Assembly (NCBI GenBank): GCA_937891565.1
Contig: CALAHA010000187.1
Span: 1 to 12,508 of the forward strand
Source: an uncultured Ilumatobacter sp.
GTDB lineage: Bacteria; Actinomycetota; Acidimicrobiia; Acidimicrobiales; Ilumatobacteraceae
Reading direction: 5' to 3'
Length of the DNA: 12,508 bases
Of this stretch, positions 5,573-12,508 are shown piece after piece. The notes beneath the pieces were generated by a model. That model had not been told where the DNA came from and made no database searches. It was given only the letters and a program-made list of their open reading frames with translations. Positions within the stretch are counted from its first letter, which is position 1. Every line of letters starts with the position of its first letter. The translations under genes were made by a program, and so were the position numbers.

Positions 5573-7234
5573 ATGGGTGGTTCGCCAATGCGTATGGTCA
5601 CGGTGTGGCTGCCTGACTGGCCAGCGGTTGCTGCTGGGTTTCGTCCCGAACAGTTGGCCGCTGTGATGCACGCCAACCGGGTGGTGGCGCGCACGGCTGC
5701 TGCTGCCGCCGAGGGCGTGGTGATCGGGCAGCGGCGGCGGCAAGCGCAACGGCGCTGCCCCGACATCGTTCTTGTTGACCACGATGTTGCTCGCGATGCC
5801 CGCGAGTTCGAGCCAGTGGTGCGCGCTGTTGCTGAGTTCTCGCCTCGGCTCGATGTGGTCGAAGCGGGCTGGATCAGCCTGGCAGCACGTGGGCCTTCGC
5901 GGTACTTCGGCGGCGATGCGGCGCTGTCGGATGTGCTGCTTGAAGCCATTGGTCGCTCAGTGGGTGTCACGGGAACGGGTGTTGGGGGAACAGGTGGGCC
6001 CGTCGGTGTTGGCGTCGCTGATGGCCGGTTTGCATCGAGCGTGGCGGCGCGGTTATCGGTGCGGCGGGGTTCTGCGGTCTTGGTCGAAGCTGGCGGGTCG
6101 GCAGCCTTCTGTGCGCCGTTGCCGATTGGTTGGCTGCAGACGTTGGGGGAGTGCGAACCCGAGATGATCGACCTATTCAGCCGGCTCGGCTTGCGTCGGC
6201 TTGGTGACCTCGCTGCGCTCACGGCTAGCGATGTGCTCGGGCGTTTCGGTCACCCCGGTGTGCACGCCCATCGGTTGGCCTCAGGTGCCGATCATCGGTT
6301 GCCGAGCACCACTGATCCGTCGCCGGAGCGTCGGCTCGATCACGTGCTCGACGACCCGGTTGCTCAGGCGGCTGCAGTGGTCTTTGTCGCCAAGCAACTG
6401 GCCGACGAGTTGGCGCAGGCCCTGTCGGCTGAAGGCCGCGTGTGTACTCGGCTGGTTGTGCAGCTTGAAACCGAGCACAGTGAGCGATCTGAACGTTCGT
6501 GGTTCCGTTCAGCAGGGCTGAACGCCGCAGCGATGGTCGAGCGTGTTCGTTGGCAACTCGATGCGTGGACCAATCTGCCGCGAGGGAGCGATCAGGAGAT
6601 CACCGGAGGTATTGCTCTTATCAGGCTGACACCTGACGAGGTGCGCGCTGACGTCGGGAGCCAGCTCGGGTTGTGGGGCGGTCAGTCCGAGGCTGACCGG
6701 CAGGCCGCGCGGAGCATCGCCCGACTGACCATGCTCACCTCTGACGAAGCAGTCACGGTGCCGGTGTGGAATGGCGGGCGGCTGCCGGCTGATCGCTATC
6801 GCTGGGTGTCGGCGTCGATGGTCGATCTTGATCAACGGCAGCGGGCGACGTCGGCTGCCGGGACGGGAAGTGGACCAGTAGGTCCCTGGCCGGGCTCGCT
6901 TCCGTCACCGTCGCCGGCCACGGTGTTTGCCGAGCCACATCCGGTTGAAGTCTTCGACGAGACGGGGCAGCCGGTCAAGGTCAGTGGGCGCGGAGTGGTG
7001 TCAGCGGGGCCTGCTCAGTTCAGGTTGCTGACCGGCGACGAGGCGTCAGGATGGCGGCGCGGTCGGTTGCGCCAGGTTGCTGCCTGGGCGGGGCCGTGGC
7101 CGATCGATGAGCGTTGGTGGGAGCCCGAACGGCATCGTCGATTAGCCCGCTTTCAGATGGTCACCGACGATCAGCGCAGCTACCTGGTGATTGCCGAACA
7201 CCAACGCTGGTGGATCAGTGCTCTCTACGACTGA
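5573..7234 (+). CDS. imuB: ImuB, catalytically inactive Y-family polymerase-like mutasome hub
   Basis: A 553-residue protein of the usual ImuB length. ImuB tethers ImuA' and DnaE2 to the replication clamp during translesion synthesis. The Y-family fold starts at VTVWLPDWPAVAAGF. The Asp-Glu pair that active Y-family enzymes carry in SxDEAYLD is here Glu97-Ala98 (VVEAGWISL), so polymerase activity is not expected. Residues 364-369, QLGLWG, form a beta-clamp-binding motif; the known mycobacterial ImuB motif is QLPLWG. The C terminus, with GPWPIDERWW and RFQMVTDDQRSYLVI, is a conserved ImuB tail. It starts two bases after the imuA' stop. GGTGAG ends six bases before ATG 5573 as a ribosome binding site, so the pair is probably co-transcribed and translationally coupled. 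ATG 5588 is an alternative start. Confidence 0.93.
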   Translation: MGGSPMRMVTVWLPDWPAVAAGFRPEQLAAVMHANRVVARTAAAAAEGVVIGQRRRQAQRRCPDIVLVDHDVARDAREFEPVVRAVAEFSPRLDVVEAGWISLAARGPSRYFGGDAALSDVLLEAIGRSVGVTGTGVGGTGGPVGVGVADGRFASSVAARLSVRRGSAVLVEAGGSAAFCAPLPIGWLQTLGECEPEMIDLFSRLGLRRLGDLAALTASDVLGRFGHPGVHAHRLASGADHRLPSTTDPSPERRLDHVLDDPVAQAAAVVFVAKQLADELAQALSAEGRVCTRLVVQLETEHSERSERSWFRSAGLNAAAMVERVRWQLDAWTNLPRGSDQEITGGIALIRLTPDEVRADVGSQLGLWGGQSEADRQAARSIARLTMLTSDEAVTVPVWNGGRLPADRYRWVSASMVDLDQRQRATSAAGTGSGPVGPWPGSLPSPSPATVFAEPHPVEVFDETGQPVKVSGRGVVSAGPAQFRLLTGDEASGWRRGRLRQVAAWAGPWPIDERWWEPERHRRLARFQMVTDDQRSYLVIAEHQRWWISALYD

Positions 7235-7261
7235 GCGACCAGGTAAAGATCGAGATCGAGA

Positions 7262-8026
7262 TCAGCCGACGCCGACGGCGAGGGGGATCCCGATGGCGTC
7301 GGTGATGTCGTTGGCAAGGCGAAAGCCGACACCGCGGACGGTGTGGATCACCTTTGTGCCGGGTGCTGCCTGGTCGAGCTTGCGGCGCAGGTTGGACAGG
7401 TGCACATCCACGACGTGGCTGTCACCGACCCAACGCGGTCCCCAGACGGCATCAAGTAGTTCGTCACGTGTGCACACTTCAGTGGGGCGACGGCAGAGCT
7501 GCTCGAGCAGCGAGAACTCGATGCGAGTGGTCAGTGCTTCTTCGTTGTCAACACGGACTTCGTGGCGGCCAAGGTCAATGGTGAGCGGGCCGAAGATAAG
7601 CGATGCGGCGCTGACGCTCTCGACACGTTGCTGCAGCTGACGCGGGCGGCGGAGCATCGCATTGCAGCGCGCAGCGAGTTCATCGACATGCAGAGGGGTG
7701 GAAATGGCGTCGTCGGCACCGGACTGCAGCACGACGGAGCGCACGCGATGCTCACCTTCGCCTGCGATGCACATCAGGTATTGCTCGGTTGAGTTGCGGA
7801 GCTGTTCGAACAGCGGTCGGCCCTCGGGGGTGACGAGGCGCGAGTCGACGATCAGCACATCGGGGGAAAACGACTGAGCGAGCAGCATGGCTGCTTCGGC
7901 GTCGGTCGGGGCACTGACGCAGAAACCCGAGGAGCGCAGGCCAGCAACGGCGACTCGACGCAGGTCGGGATCAGACACCGCAATCAGGATTCGAGGTGAG
8001 AGATTGATTTCTTGGTCCATAATCAT
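7262..8026 (-). CDS. Orphan OmpR/PhoB-type response regulator with atypical receiver
   Basis: A 254-residue two-domain regulator. Residues about 10-130 form a receiver: the acceptor candidate is D61 (DVLIVDSRL) and one acidic-pocket residue is D19 (AVSDPDL). Only one acid of the usual pair is present. The conserved Thr/Ser is I87 (MCIAGEG), and the invariant Lys before Pro is T110 (STPL). Phosphorylation-dependent switching is therefore doubtful. Residues about 155-245 form a winged-helix DNA-binding domain with LLEQLCRRPTEVCTRDELLDAVWG, VDVHLSNLRRKL and IHTVRGVGFRL. No histidine kinase gene is nearby. ATG 8026 (ATG 8020 is also possible) follows GGCGGA; the longer open frame from 8176 adds residues unlike any receiver. 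It converges on imuB and diverges from the Nudix gene. Its targets are unknown. Confidence 0.9.
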   Translation of the reverse strand: MIMDQEINLSPRILIAVSDPDLRRVAVAGLRSSGFCVSAPTDAEAAMLLAQSFSPDVLIVDSRLVTPEGRPLFEQLRNSTEQYLMCIAGEGEHRVRSVVLQSGADDAISTPLHVDELAARCNAMLRRPRQLQQRVESVSAASLIFGPLTIDLGRHEVRVDNEEALTTRIEFSLLEQLCRRPTEVCTRDELLDAVWGPRWVGDSHVVDVHLSNLRRKLDQAAPGTKVIHTVRGVGFRLANDITDAIGIPLAVGVG

Positions 8027-8156
8027 TTTTCCGCCAGGAGTGGTCCACCGACCGGGTTGGAGTGCGGTGTTCTGTTCGAGCCATGCGAGTGGTTGACCCG
8101 TTTGTTCTGGCTTTCCTTGAGGTATCGGCTCGAATTGTCTGGAACTCAAGAAGAAA

Positions 8157-8182
8157 TTGACAAAAAATTGCATCAATATGAT
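8157..8182 (+). promoter_or_regulatory. Possible promoter of the Nudix gene in the divergent intergenic region
   Basis: The 183-base gap between the response regulator and the Nudix gene is unusually AT-rich near 8150-8185. It holds a consensus -35 (TTGACA, 8157-8162) and TATGAT (8177-8182) as a candidate -10. The 14-base spacing is short, so this may need an activator or be incidental. On the minus strand, TTGAGT (8149-8144) and GATACC (8126-8121), 17 apart, could serve the response regulator. No LexA box was found here. Confidence 0.35.
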
Positions 8183-8209
8183 TTGGATCGGTCCGCCAGA
8201 CGGCCAACA

Positions 8210-8770
8210 ATGAGGTGTATGTCGCTCGATGTGCTTGCTCGATTGCGGTCCGATGTGGTGGCGCGTGTCGCCGTCAATGAACGTGAACAGGTGTCGATTG
8301 AACGGTTCGTCGAGGCGTTCGACAAGCTCAGCGACCCGCTATCGCAGAAATCTGATCCGATTCACGTCACCGGCTCGGCGTTGGTGGTCGGGCCGCGCGG
8401 GGTGATCTTGCTGAAGCACAAGCGGCTCGGCTTCTGGTTGCAGCCAGGTGGACACATCGATCCGGGGGAGACGCCGTGGGCCGCTGCGCTGCGTGAGACT
8501 CGCGAAGAAACTGGGCTCGATGTTGCCTTCTTTGACGCGCTCGACGCCGACGATGTGCCGCCTCTTGTGCACGTCGATGTGCATGTCGGTGGTCGAGGGC
8601 ACACACATCTCGACGTGCGCTACTTAATTGATGGTGGCGCTGGGGACCCTGCTCCGCCGGCGGATGAGAGCCAAGAGATCGACTGGTTCGAGTGGGATGC
8701 AGCAGTTGAGCGCGCCGATCCGGGGCTTGCGGGGATCTTGCGGTACCTCCAAGCCAGATTTTCATCCTGA
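8210..8770 (+). CDS. Nudix hydrolase
   Basis: A protein of about 186 residues containing a complete Nudix box, G81-x5-E87-x7-R95-E96-x2-E99-E100-x-G102. It lies in the sequence GGHIDPGETPWAAALRETRE and what follows, preceded by HVTGSALVVGPRGVILLKHKRLGFWLQ. The box chelates the metal that activates water to split a nucleoside-diphosphate-linked substrate. The substrate cannot be told from sequence; sanitation of damaged nucleotides or hydrolysis of a nucleotide sugar or cofactor are all possible. A helical N-terminal extension of about 45 residues precedes the fold. The start may be ATG 8210 (weak AGACGG upstream) or ATG 8219. The open frame continues upstream to 8012 but overlaps the divergent regulator start and is not Nudix-like. 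It lies 41 bases before dnaE2, which has its own promoter. Confidence 0.88.
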   Translation: MRCMSLDVLARLRSDVVARVAVNEREQVSIERFVEAFDKLSDPLSQKSDPIHVTGSALVVGPRGVILLKHKRLGFWLQPGGHIDPGETPWAAALRETREETGLDVAFFDALDADDVPPLVHVDVHVGGRGHTHLDVRYLIDGGAGDPAPPADESQEIDWFEWDAAVERADPGLAGILRYLQARFSS

Positions 8771-8776
8771 CTCGAC

Positions 8777-8805
8777 TTGCAAGAAAAGAACACCTGTTCG
8801 ATAAT
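8777..8805 (+). promoter_or_regulatory. SOS-controlled promoter of dnaE2
   Basis: TTGCAA (8777-8782) and GATAAT (8800-8805) are 17 bases apart, a strong-looking sigma-70-type pair. The -10 ends six bases before ATG 8812, without a Shine-Dalgarno, so a leaderless message is likely. The LexA box occupies the spacer, as at imuA'. Confidence 0.65.
8787..8800 (+). promoter_or_regulatory. LexA binding site (SOS box) upstream of dnaE2
   Basis: AGAACACCTGTTCG keeps the GAAC-N4-GTTC core. It departs from CGAACRNRYGTTCG at the first base and at one spacer base. Its position relative to the -10 and the start codon mirrors the imuA' site. Confidence 0.8.
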
Positions 8806-8811
8806 GGCGGG

Positions 8812-11800
8812 ATGGGGTTCAACAACCCGTCCTGGTCATGGAGCGAACTCGAAGCAACCCTGTCGGGTCAGCCGCCATCATCAGGGCCGCAGCAACACAG
8901 TACGAAGCCGATCAACCGAGATGGTCGCGCGCCGGGAAGCCCATCGTGGAATGCTGGTGGCGACAGCCCGGCATGGAGCCGCAAACGGCAGCCATTCGAA
9001 GCGCCTGATGGGTTGCACGGCGCGACGTCGAATGCAGATGTTGTTCCGTACGCAGAGCTGCACTGTCATTCAAATTTCTCGTTTCTCGACGGTGCTTCTC
9101 ATCCGGAAGAACTCGCCACCGAGGCAGCTCGGCTCGGGCTCACAGCCTTGGCGCTCACCGATCACAACGGGTTCTACGGGGTGGTGCGATTTGCCGAGGC
9201 GGCCAAGGCCGTTGGTCTGCTGACCGTGTTCGGCGCCGAGATCACCCTGACCGACGGCTTACTCCCCGGCTTAAGAGTGGCGCGCAGCGAACCAGACACC
9301 GACCGCCAGGTAGCTACAGGTCGTGTCCCTGATGCGCATGCGTCGGATCCGCCAGGAACCCATCTTCTGATGCTGGCCGATGGGGTCGAGGGATACGGCA
9401 AGCTTTCGCGGGCGTTAAGCCTTGGTCATCTGGCCGGCGAGAAGGGTGCACCGCAGTTCGCGTTTGCCGATCTGGCCGAGATGTTGGGCGGCCACGTCTG
9501 GGTCCTCACCGGCTGCCGTAAGGGTGGGGTGCCCGCAGCTCTGGCCAGCGGTCAGCCCGAGGCGGCGCGACGCGAACTCGACCAGCTGATCGAGGGGTTC
9601 GGACAGGACCGTGTGCTGGTCGAACTGTGGGATCACGGCGATCCACTCGACTCGGCACGCAACGATGCGCTGTACGAACTGGCCCAGCAGACGGGGGTCG
9701 GGTGCGTGGCGACCAACAACGTTCACTATGCGACACCAGCGCAACGCAAGCTGGCCACCGCACTTGCCGCAGTCAGGTCACGGCGCAGCCTGGCCGATGT
9801 CGACGCGTGGCTGCCGGGCTCGGCGGGAGCACATTTGCGATCTGGTGCCGAGCAGCAGGCTCGCTTCGCTCGATATCCGGGCGCGGTTGAGCGGGCAGCC
9901 GCTGTGGGCCAGGCAGCGGCATTCGACCTCGCACTCGTGGCGCCGAAACTCCCACCGTTCCCATGCCCCGCTGGTGCTGGCGCTGGTGATCAGCCGCTCA
10001 CCGAGATGCAGTACCTCCGCCAGGTCGCAGAAGCAGGTGGCACGAAGCGCTACGGGGCCCGGCCGACCCAATCTGAAGATCTGTCGTTGCGATCCAGGGC
10101 TTGGCAGACCATTGACCGTGAGCTGGCGCTGATCGAACAGCTCGACTTCGCCGGCTACTTCCTTGTGGTGTGGGATCTCGTGGAATTCTGCCGTCGTTCC
10201 GACATTTACTGTCAGGGGCGCGGGAGTGCAGCGAACTCGGCGGTCTGCTACGCCATCGGGGTCACGGCCGCCGATGCCGTGTCGCTCGGCCTGCTGTTCG
10301 AACGCTTCCTGTCGCCCGAGCGGGATGGCCCACCCGACATTGACATCGACATCGAGTCTGACCGCCGCGAGGAAGTCATCCAGTACGTGTATGAACGCTA
10401 CGGACGACATCACACCGCACAGGTCGCCAACGTGATCACCTACCGGGCGCGTTCGGCGGTGCGCGACATGGCCAAAGCGCTCGGCTACGAACCCGGCCAG
10501 CAAGACGCCTGGTCGAAACAGGTCGATGGCTGGGGAGGAGTTGCGGTGACAATGGAGCAGCAGGAACAAGAACAGCGCGCGATCATTCCGAAGGCGGTGC
10601 TTGAATTGGCGCTCGAAGTCGAAGACGCGCCGCGCCACCTCGGTATCCACTCGGGCGGCATGGTGATCGCCGACCGGCCGGTGATCGAGGTATGCCCGGT
10701 CGAGTGGGGCCGGATGGACAAGCGGTCGGTGCTGCAGTGGGACAAAGACGACTGTGCAGCTACGGGCCTCGTGAAGTTCGATCTGCTCGGCCTCGGCATG
10801 CTCTCGGCGCTGCACTACGCCGTCGACCTGGTCCGTGAACACCGGGGCTACGAGATCGACATCGCGACCATCCCGCAGGACGACGACGTGTACGCAATGT
10901 TGTGCCGCGCCGACACGGTCGGGGTATTCCAGATTGAGTCGCGTGCCCAGATGGCGACCTTGCCGCGCCTCAAACCGCGCCGGTTTTATGACCTTGTGGT
11001 CGAGGTAGCGCTCATCCGGCCAGGCCCAATCCAGGGCGGTTCGGTGCACCCGTACATCCGGCGTCGCAACGGCCAGGAGCAGGTCACGTATCTTCACCCG
11101 CTGCTCGAAAACTCCTTAGGCAAGACTCTCGGGATTCCGCTCTTCCAAGAACAGCTGATGCAGATGGCAATCGACGTTGCCGGCTTCACTCCGGCCGAGT
11201 CCGATGAGCTGCGCCAGGCCATGGGATCGAAACGGTCGGCTCGGCGGATGGAGCAGCTTAAGCAGCGGCTCTACGCCGGGATGGCGACCAACGGCATCGT
11301 TGGCGACGTCGCCGACGAGCTGTACCTGAAGATGAAGGCATTCGCGAACTACGGGTTCCCCGAGTCGCACTCGGTCAGCTTTGCGTACCTCGTCTACGCC
11401 TCGTCGTGGATCAAGTATCACGAGCCAGCAGCATTCTGTGCGGCACTGCTCAACGCCCAGCCGATGGGGTTCTGGTCGCCACACACACTGGTTCGCGATG
11501 CCCGTCGACACGGTGTGGTCGTCCACACTCCCGATCTCAACGCATCGCTGGCCGGCGCCACCTTGGAGCCCGGCCGGGGAGTGTCGGCCAGCAGTTTGGC
11601 AGTCAGGCTCGGCCTCGGTTCGGTGCGAGGGATTGGCAGCGGATTAGCCAAACAGATTGAAACGGTGCGCACAGAGGGCGGCTTGTTCACTGACACCGAA
11701 GACCTCGTGCGCCGGGTTCCTGATCTGCAGCTCCCGCAGCTCGAAGCGCTGGCCACCGCCGGGGTGTTCAGCGAGTGCTTTACACTCAATCGCCGCGAAG

Positions 11801-12303
11801 CAATATGGACGGTCGGCGCCACCGTCCAGTCGCGGCCTGGTCGCCTGGAAGGCATCATCACCGGTGATGCCGCGCCTCGGTTGCCAGGGATGACTCCGAT
11901 GGAAGAAGCCGTTGCCGACCTGTGGGCCACCGGCGTGTCGCCTGATGGGCACCCCACACAGTTCGTGCGCAAGGAACTGGATGCGATTGGGGTGCTGACG
12001 TCGGTGCAGCTGTGGAGTGCAGAACCCGGCACAGTGGTCCATGTTGCCGGAGTGGTGACGCATCGCCAGCGACCCCAAACAGCCCGGGGGGTGACCTTCA
12101 TCAACCTCGAAGACGAGACCGGGTTGATCAACGTGGTGGTGTCGAAGGGCTGCTGGCATCGGTTCCGTCAGGTGGCTCGCGAGGCCCCCGCAATGGTGAT
12201 CCGCGGCCGGCTCGAGCGGGCTGAAGGTGTGATCAACGTCGTGGCTGAACGGCTCGATCCGTTGCCGATGGCTGGCAAGACAGAAAGCCGCGATTTCCGC
12301 TGA
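8812..12303 (+). CDS. dnaE2: DnaE2, error-prone DNA polymerase III alpha subunit
   Basis: A 1163-residue C-family polymerase and the catalytic member of the ImuA'-ImuB-DnaE2 mutasome. Order of domains: an N-terminal segment (MGFNNPSWSWSELE is typical of actinobacterial DnaE2); a PHP domain starting near residue 80 with H84-C-H86 and TDH (116-118); a palm with PDIDID, where D509 and D511 match the catalytic aspartates, and the third, D657, in VKFDLLGLG; an HhH region, LGLGSVRGIGSG (933-944); and a C-terminal OB fold from about 1073 to 1152 (VHVAGVVTHRQRPQTARGV). It ends soon after the OB fold. The C-terminal clamp-binding and tau-binding parts of replicative DnaE1 are missing, as expected for DnaE2, which relies on ImuB. 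The start at ATG 8812 is fixed by the SOS promoter six bases upstream. The N-terminal stretch to residue about 78 is rich in Ser, Pro and Gln and looks disordered. Confidence 0.96.
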   Translation: MGFNNPSWSWSELEATLSGQPPSSGPQQHSTKPINRDGRAPGSPSWNAGGDSPAWSRKRQPFEAPDGLHGATSNADVVPYAELHCHSNFSFLDGASHPEELATEAARLGLTALALTDHNGFYGVVRFAEAAKAVGLLTVFGAEITLTDGLLPGLRVARSEPDTDRQVATGRVPDAHASDPPGTHLLMLADGVEGYGKLSRALSLGHLAGEKGAPQFAFADLAEMLGGHVWVLTGCRKGGVPAALASGQPEAARRELDQLIEGFGQDRVLVELWDHGDPLDSARNDALYELAQQTGVGCVATNNVHYATPAQRKLATALAAVRSRRSLADVDAWLPGSAGAHLRSGAEQQARFARYPGAVERAAAVGQAAAFDLALVAPKLPPFPCPAGAGAGDQPLTEMQYLRQVAEAGGTKRYGARPTQSEDLSLRSRAWQTIDRELALIEQLDFAGYFLVVWDLVEFCRRSDIYCQGRGSAANSAVCYAIGVTAADAVSLGLLFERFLSPERDGPPDIDIDIESDRREEVIQYVYERYGRHHTAQVANVITYRARSAVRDMAKALGYEPGQQDAWSKQVDGWGGVAVTMEQQEQEQRAIIPKAVLELALEVEDAPRHLGIHSGGMVIADRPVIEVCPVEWGRMDKRSVLQWDKDDCAATGLVKFDLLGLGMLSALHYAVDLVREHRGYEIDIATIPQDDDVYAMLCRADTVGVFQIESRAQMATLPRLKPRRFYDLVVEVALIRPGPIQGGSVHPYIRRRNGQEQVTYLHPLLENSLGKTLGIPLFQEQLMQMAIDVAGFTPAESDELRQAMGSKRSARRMEQLKQRLYAGMATNGIVGDVADELYLKMKAFANYGFPESHSVSFAYLVYASSWIKYHEPAAFCAALLNAQPMGFWSPHTLVRDARRHGVVVHTPDLNASLAGATLEPGRGVSASSLAVRLGLGSVRGIGSGLAKQIETVRTEGGLFTDTEDLVRRVPDLQLPQLEALATAGVFSECFTLNRREAIWTVGATVQSRPGRLEGIITGDAAPRLPGMTPMEEAVADLWATGVSPDGHPTQFVRKELDAIGVLTSVQLWSAEPGTVVHVAGVVTHRQRPQTARGVTFINLEDETGLINVVVSKGCWHRFRQVAREAPAMVIRGRLERAEGVINVVAERLDPLPMAGKTESRDFR

Positions 12304-12342
12304 AAGCCTGACTGATGACGTTTCGGCCCGCACTCCGTTGGG

Positions 12343-12348
12343 TACCGT
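12343..12348 (+). promoter_or_regulatory. Putative -10 element for the downstream partial gene
   Basis: TACCGT fits TANNNT and ends six bases before ATG 12355, the same spacing as at imuA' and dnaE2. There is no Shine-Dalgarno, and the -35 is not obvious. Confidence 0.35.
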
Positions 12349-12354
12349 TTACTG

Positions 12355-12508
12355 ATGTCTGATTCTCGTCTGCCTGATCCTGAATTCGATCCCACCACCG
12401 TGCAACCAACCGTGCAACCAACCGTGCAACCAACCGTGCAACCAACGGTGTCGCCAGCTTGGCAGGGTGCAGCCCACACACCGGCGGCAGGACAGCCGAC
12501 GTCTTCGT
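12355..12508 (+). CDS. Unrecognised protein, 3'-partial, with VQPT repeats
   Basis: An ATG opens a frame that runs 51 codons to the window edge without a stop. It begins MSDSRLPDPEFDPTTVQPT. Four or more VQPT repeats follow, then an Ala/Pro/Gly/Ser/Thr-rich stretch containing SPAWQGAAHTPAAGQPT. This looks like a disordered N-terminal extension, of the sort that precedes membrane or enzymatic domains in actinobacterial proteins, but no domain is visible and no function is proposed. A TANNNT element six bases upstream supports this start. It begins 51 bases after dnaE2 in the same direction and seems to have its own promoter. Confidence 0.6.
   Translation, partial: MSDSRLPDPEFDPTTVQPTVQPTVQPTVQPTVSPAWQGAAHTPAAGQPTSS
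12397..12444. repeat. 12-bp in-frame tandem repeat (TVQP)
   Basis: Four exact 12-bp copies of ACCGTGCAACCA, followed by a diverged ACGGTGTCGCCA, encode Thr-Val-Gln-Pro repeats near the start of the partial gene. Confidence 0.9.

Noticed and set aside
7235..7261. GATCGAGATCGAGATC repeat between imuB and the convergent regulator as a terminator
   Set aside because: It is a short direct repeat without a stable stem and T tract, so no terminator can be supported.
8060..8080. GTTCTGTTCG as a third SOS box before the response regulator or Nudix gene
   Set aside because: It lacks the GAAC half-site at the right spacing, so it is not a LexA palindrome.
8027..8176. N-terminal extension of the response regulator
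   Set aside because: About 50 extra residues would precede a receiver that normally starts near the N terminus, and the segment covers the AT-rich intergenic region. ATG 8026 or 8020 fits better.
8012..8209. In-frame upstream extension of the Nudix gene
   Set aside because: It overlaps the divergent response regulator start and the likely promoter region, and the translation has no family resemblance.
9778..11097. 439-codon open frame on the minus strand inside dnaE2
   Set aside because: It lies fully antisense to a well-conserved polymerase. Its His/Arg/Val-rich composition is what high-GC third positions create, and no domain is recognisable.

Overview
The window is about 12.5 kb of high-GC, gene-dense bacterial DNA. 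It most likely comes from an actinobacterium. The evidence is a DUF5682/VWA gene of the type found in Streptomyces-like genomes, an actinobacterial-style ImuA'/ImuB/DnaE2 mutasome, and LexA boxes of the Gram-positive/actinobacterial form (CGAAC-N4-GTTCG). A finer placement such as Acidimicrobiia is only a guess, based on AT-poor leaderless-looking promoters and overall protein style.

Layout, left to right. (1) Positions 1-3197, plus strand: the 3' part of a large gene open at the left edge. It fuses a DUF5682 protein to a complete VWA (MIDAS) protein, and a short tandem repeat lies at the fusion junction. (2) About 3257-3757, plus: a small protein with a NifU/NfuA N-terminal-like domain, a GGES repeat and no cysteines. 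(3) About 3844-4686, plus: a one-component regulator with an excisionase-type helix-turn-helix and a cobalamin-binding module. It carries the Trp-x9-Glu-His signature of CarH/LitR B12 photoreceptors. (4) 4740-7234, plus: imuA' and imuB, two bases apart, behind a perfect LexA box and a promoter that looks leaderless. (5) 7262-8026, minus: an orphan OmpR/PhoB-type response regulator with a degenerate receiver, convergent with imuB. (6) 8210-8770, plus: a Nudix hydrolase divergent from the regulator. (7) 8812-12303, plus: dnaE2, an error-prone DNA polymerase III alpha subunit, with its own SOS box and promoter of near-identical geometry. (8) 12355 to the right edge, plus: the start of an unrecognised protein with VQPT repeats.

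How the genes fit together. imuA', imuB and dnaE2 form the SOS-induced translesion mutasome. ImuB bridges to the beta clamp through its QLGLWG motif, and DnaE2 supplies catalysis. The set is split into two LexA-controlled transcription units by a regulator/Nudix pair, and a putative light sensor stands immediately upstream. That suggests, but does not prove, that light sensing, nucleotide handling and damage-induced mutagenesis are linked here. The mutasome itself is well known. The points that deserve attention are the B12-photoreceptor neighbour, the DUF5682-VWA fusion, the degenerate receiver, and the five separate in-frame tandem-repeat arrays found in four coding genes.

No tRNA, rRNA, CRISPR array, transposase or attachment site was recognised. 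No gene-free stretch exceeds 300 bases; the longest is about 180 bases, between the response regulator and the Nudix gene.
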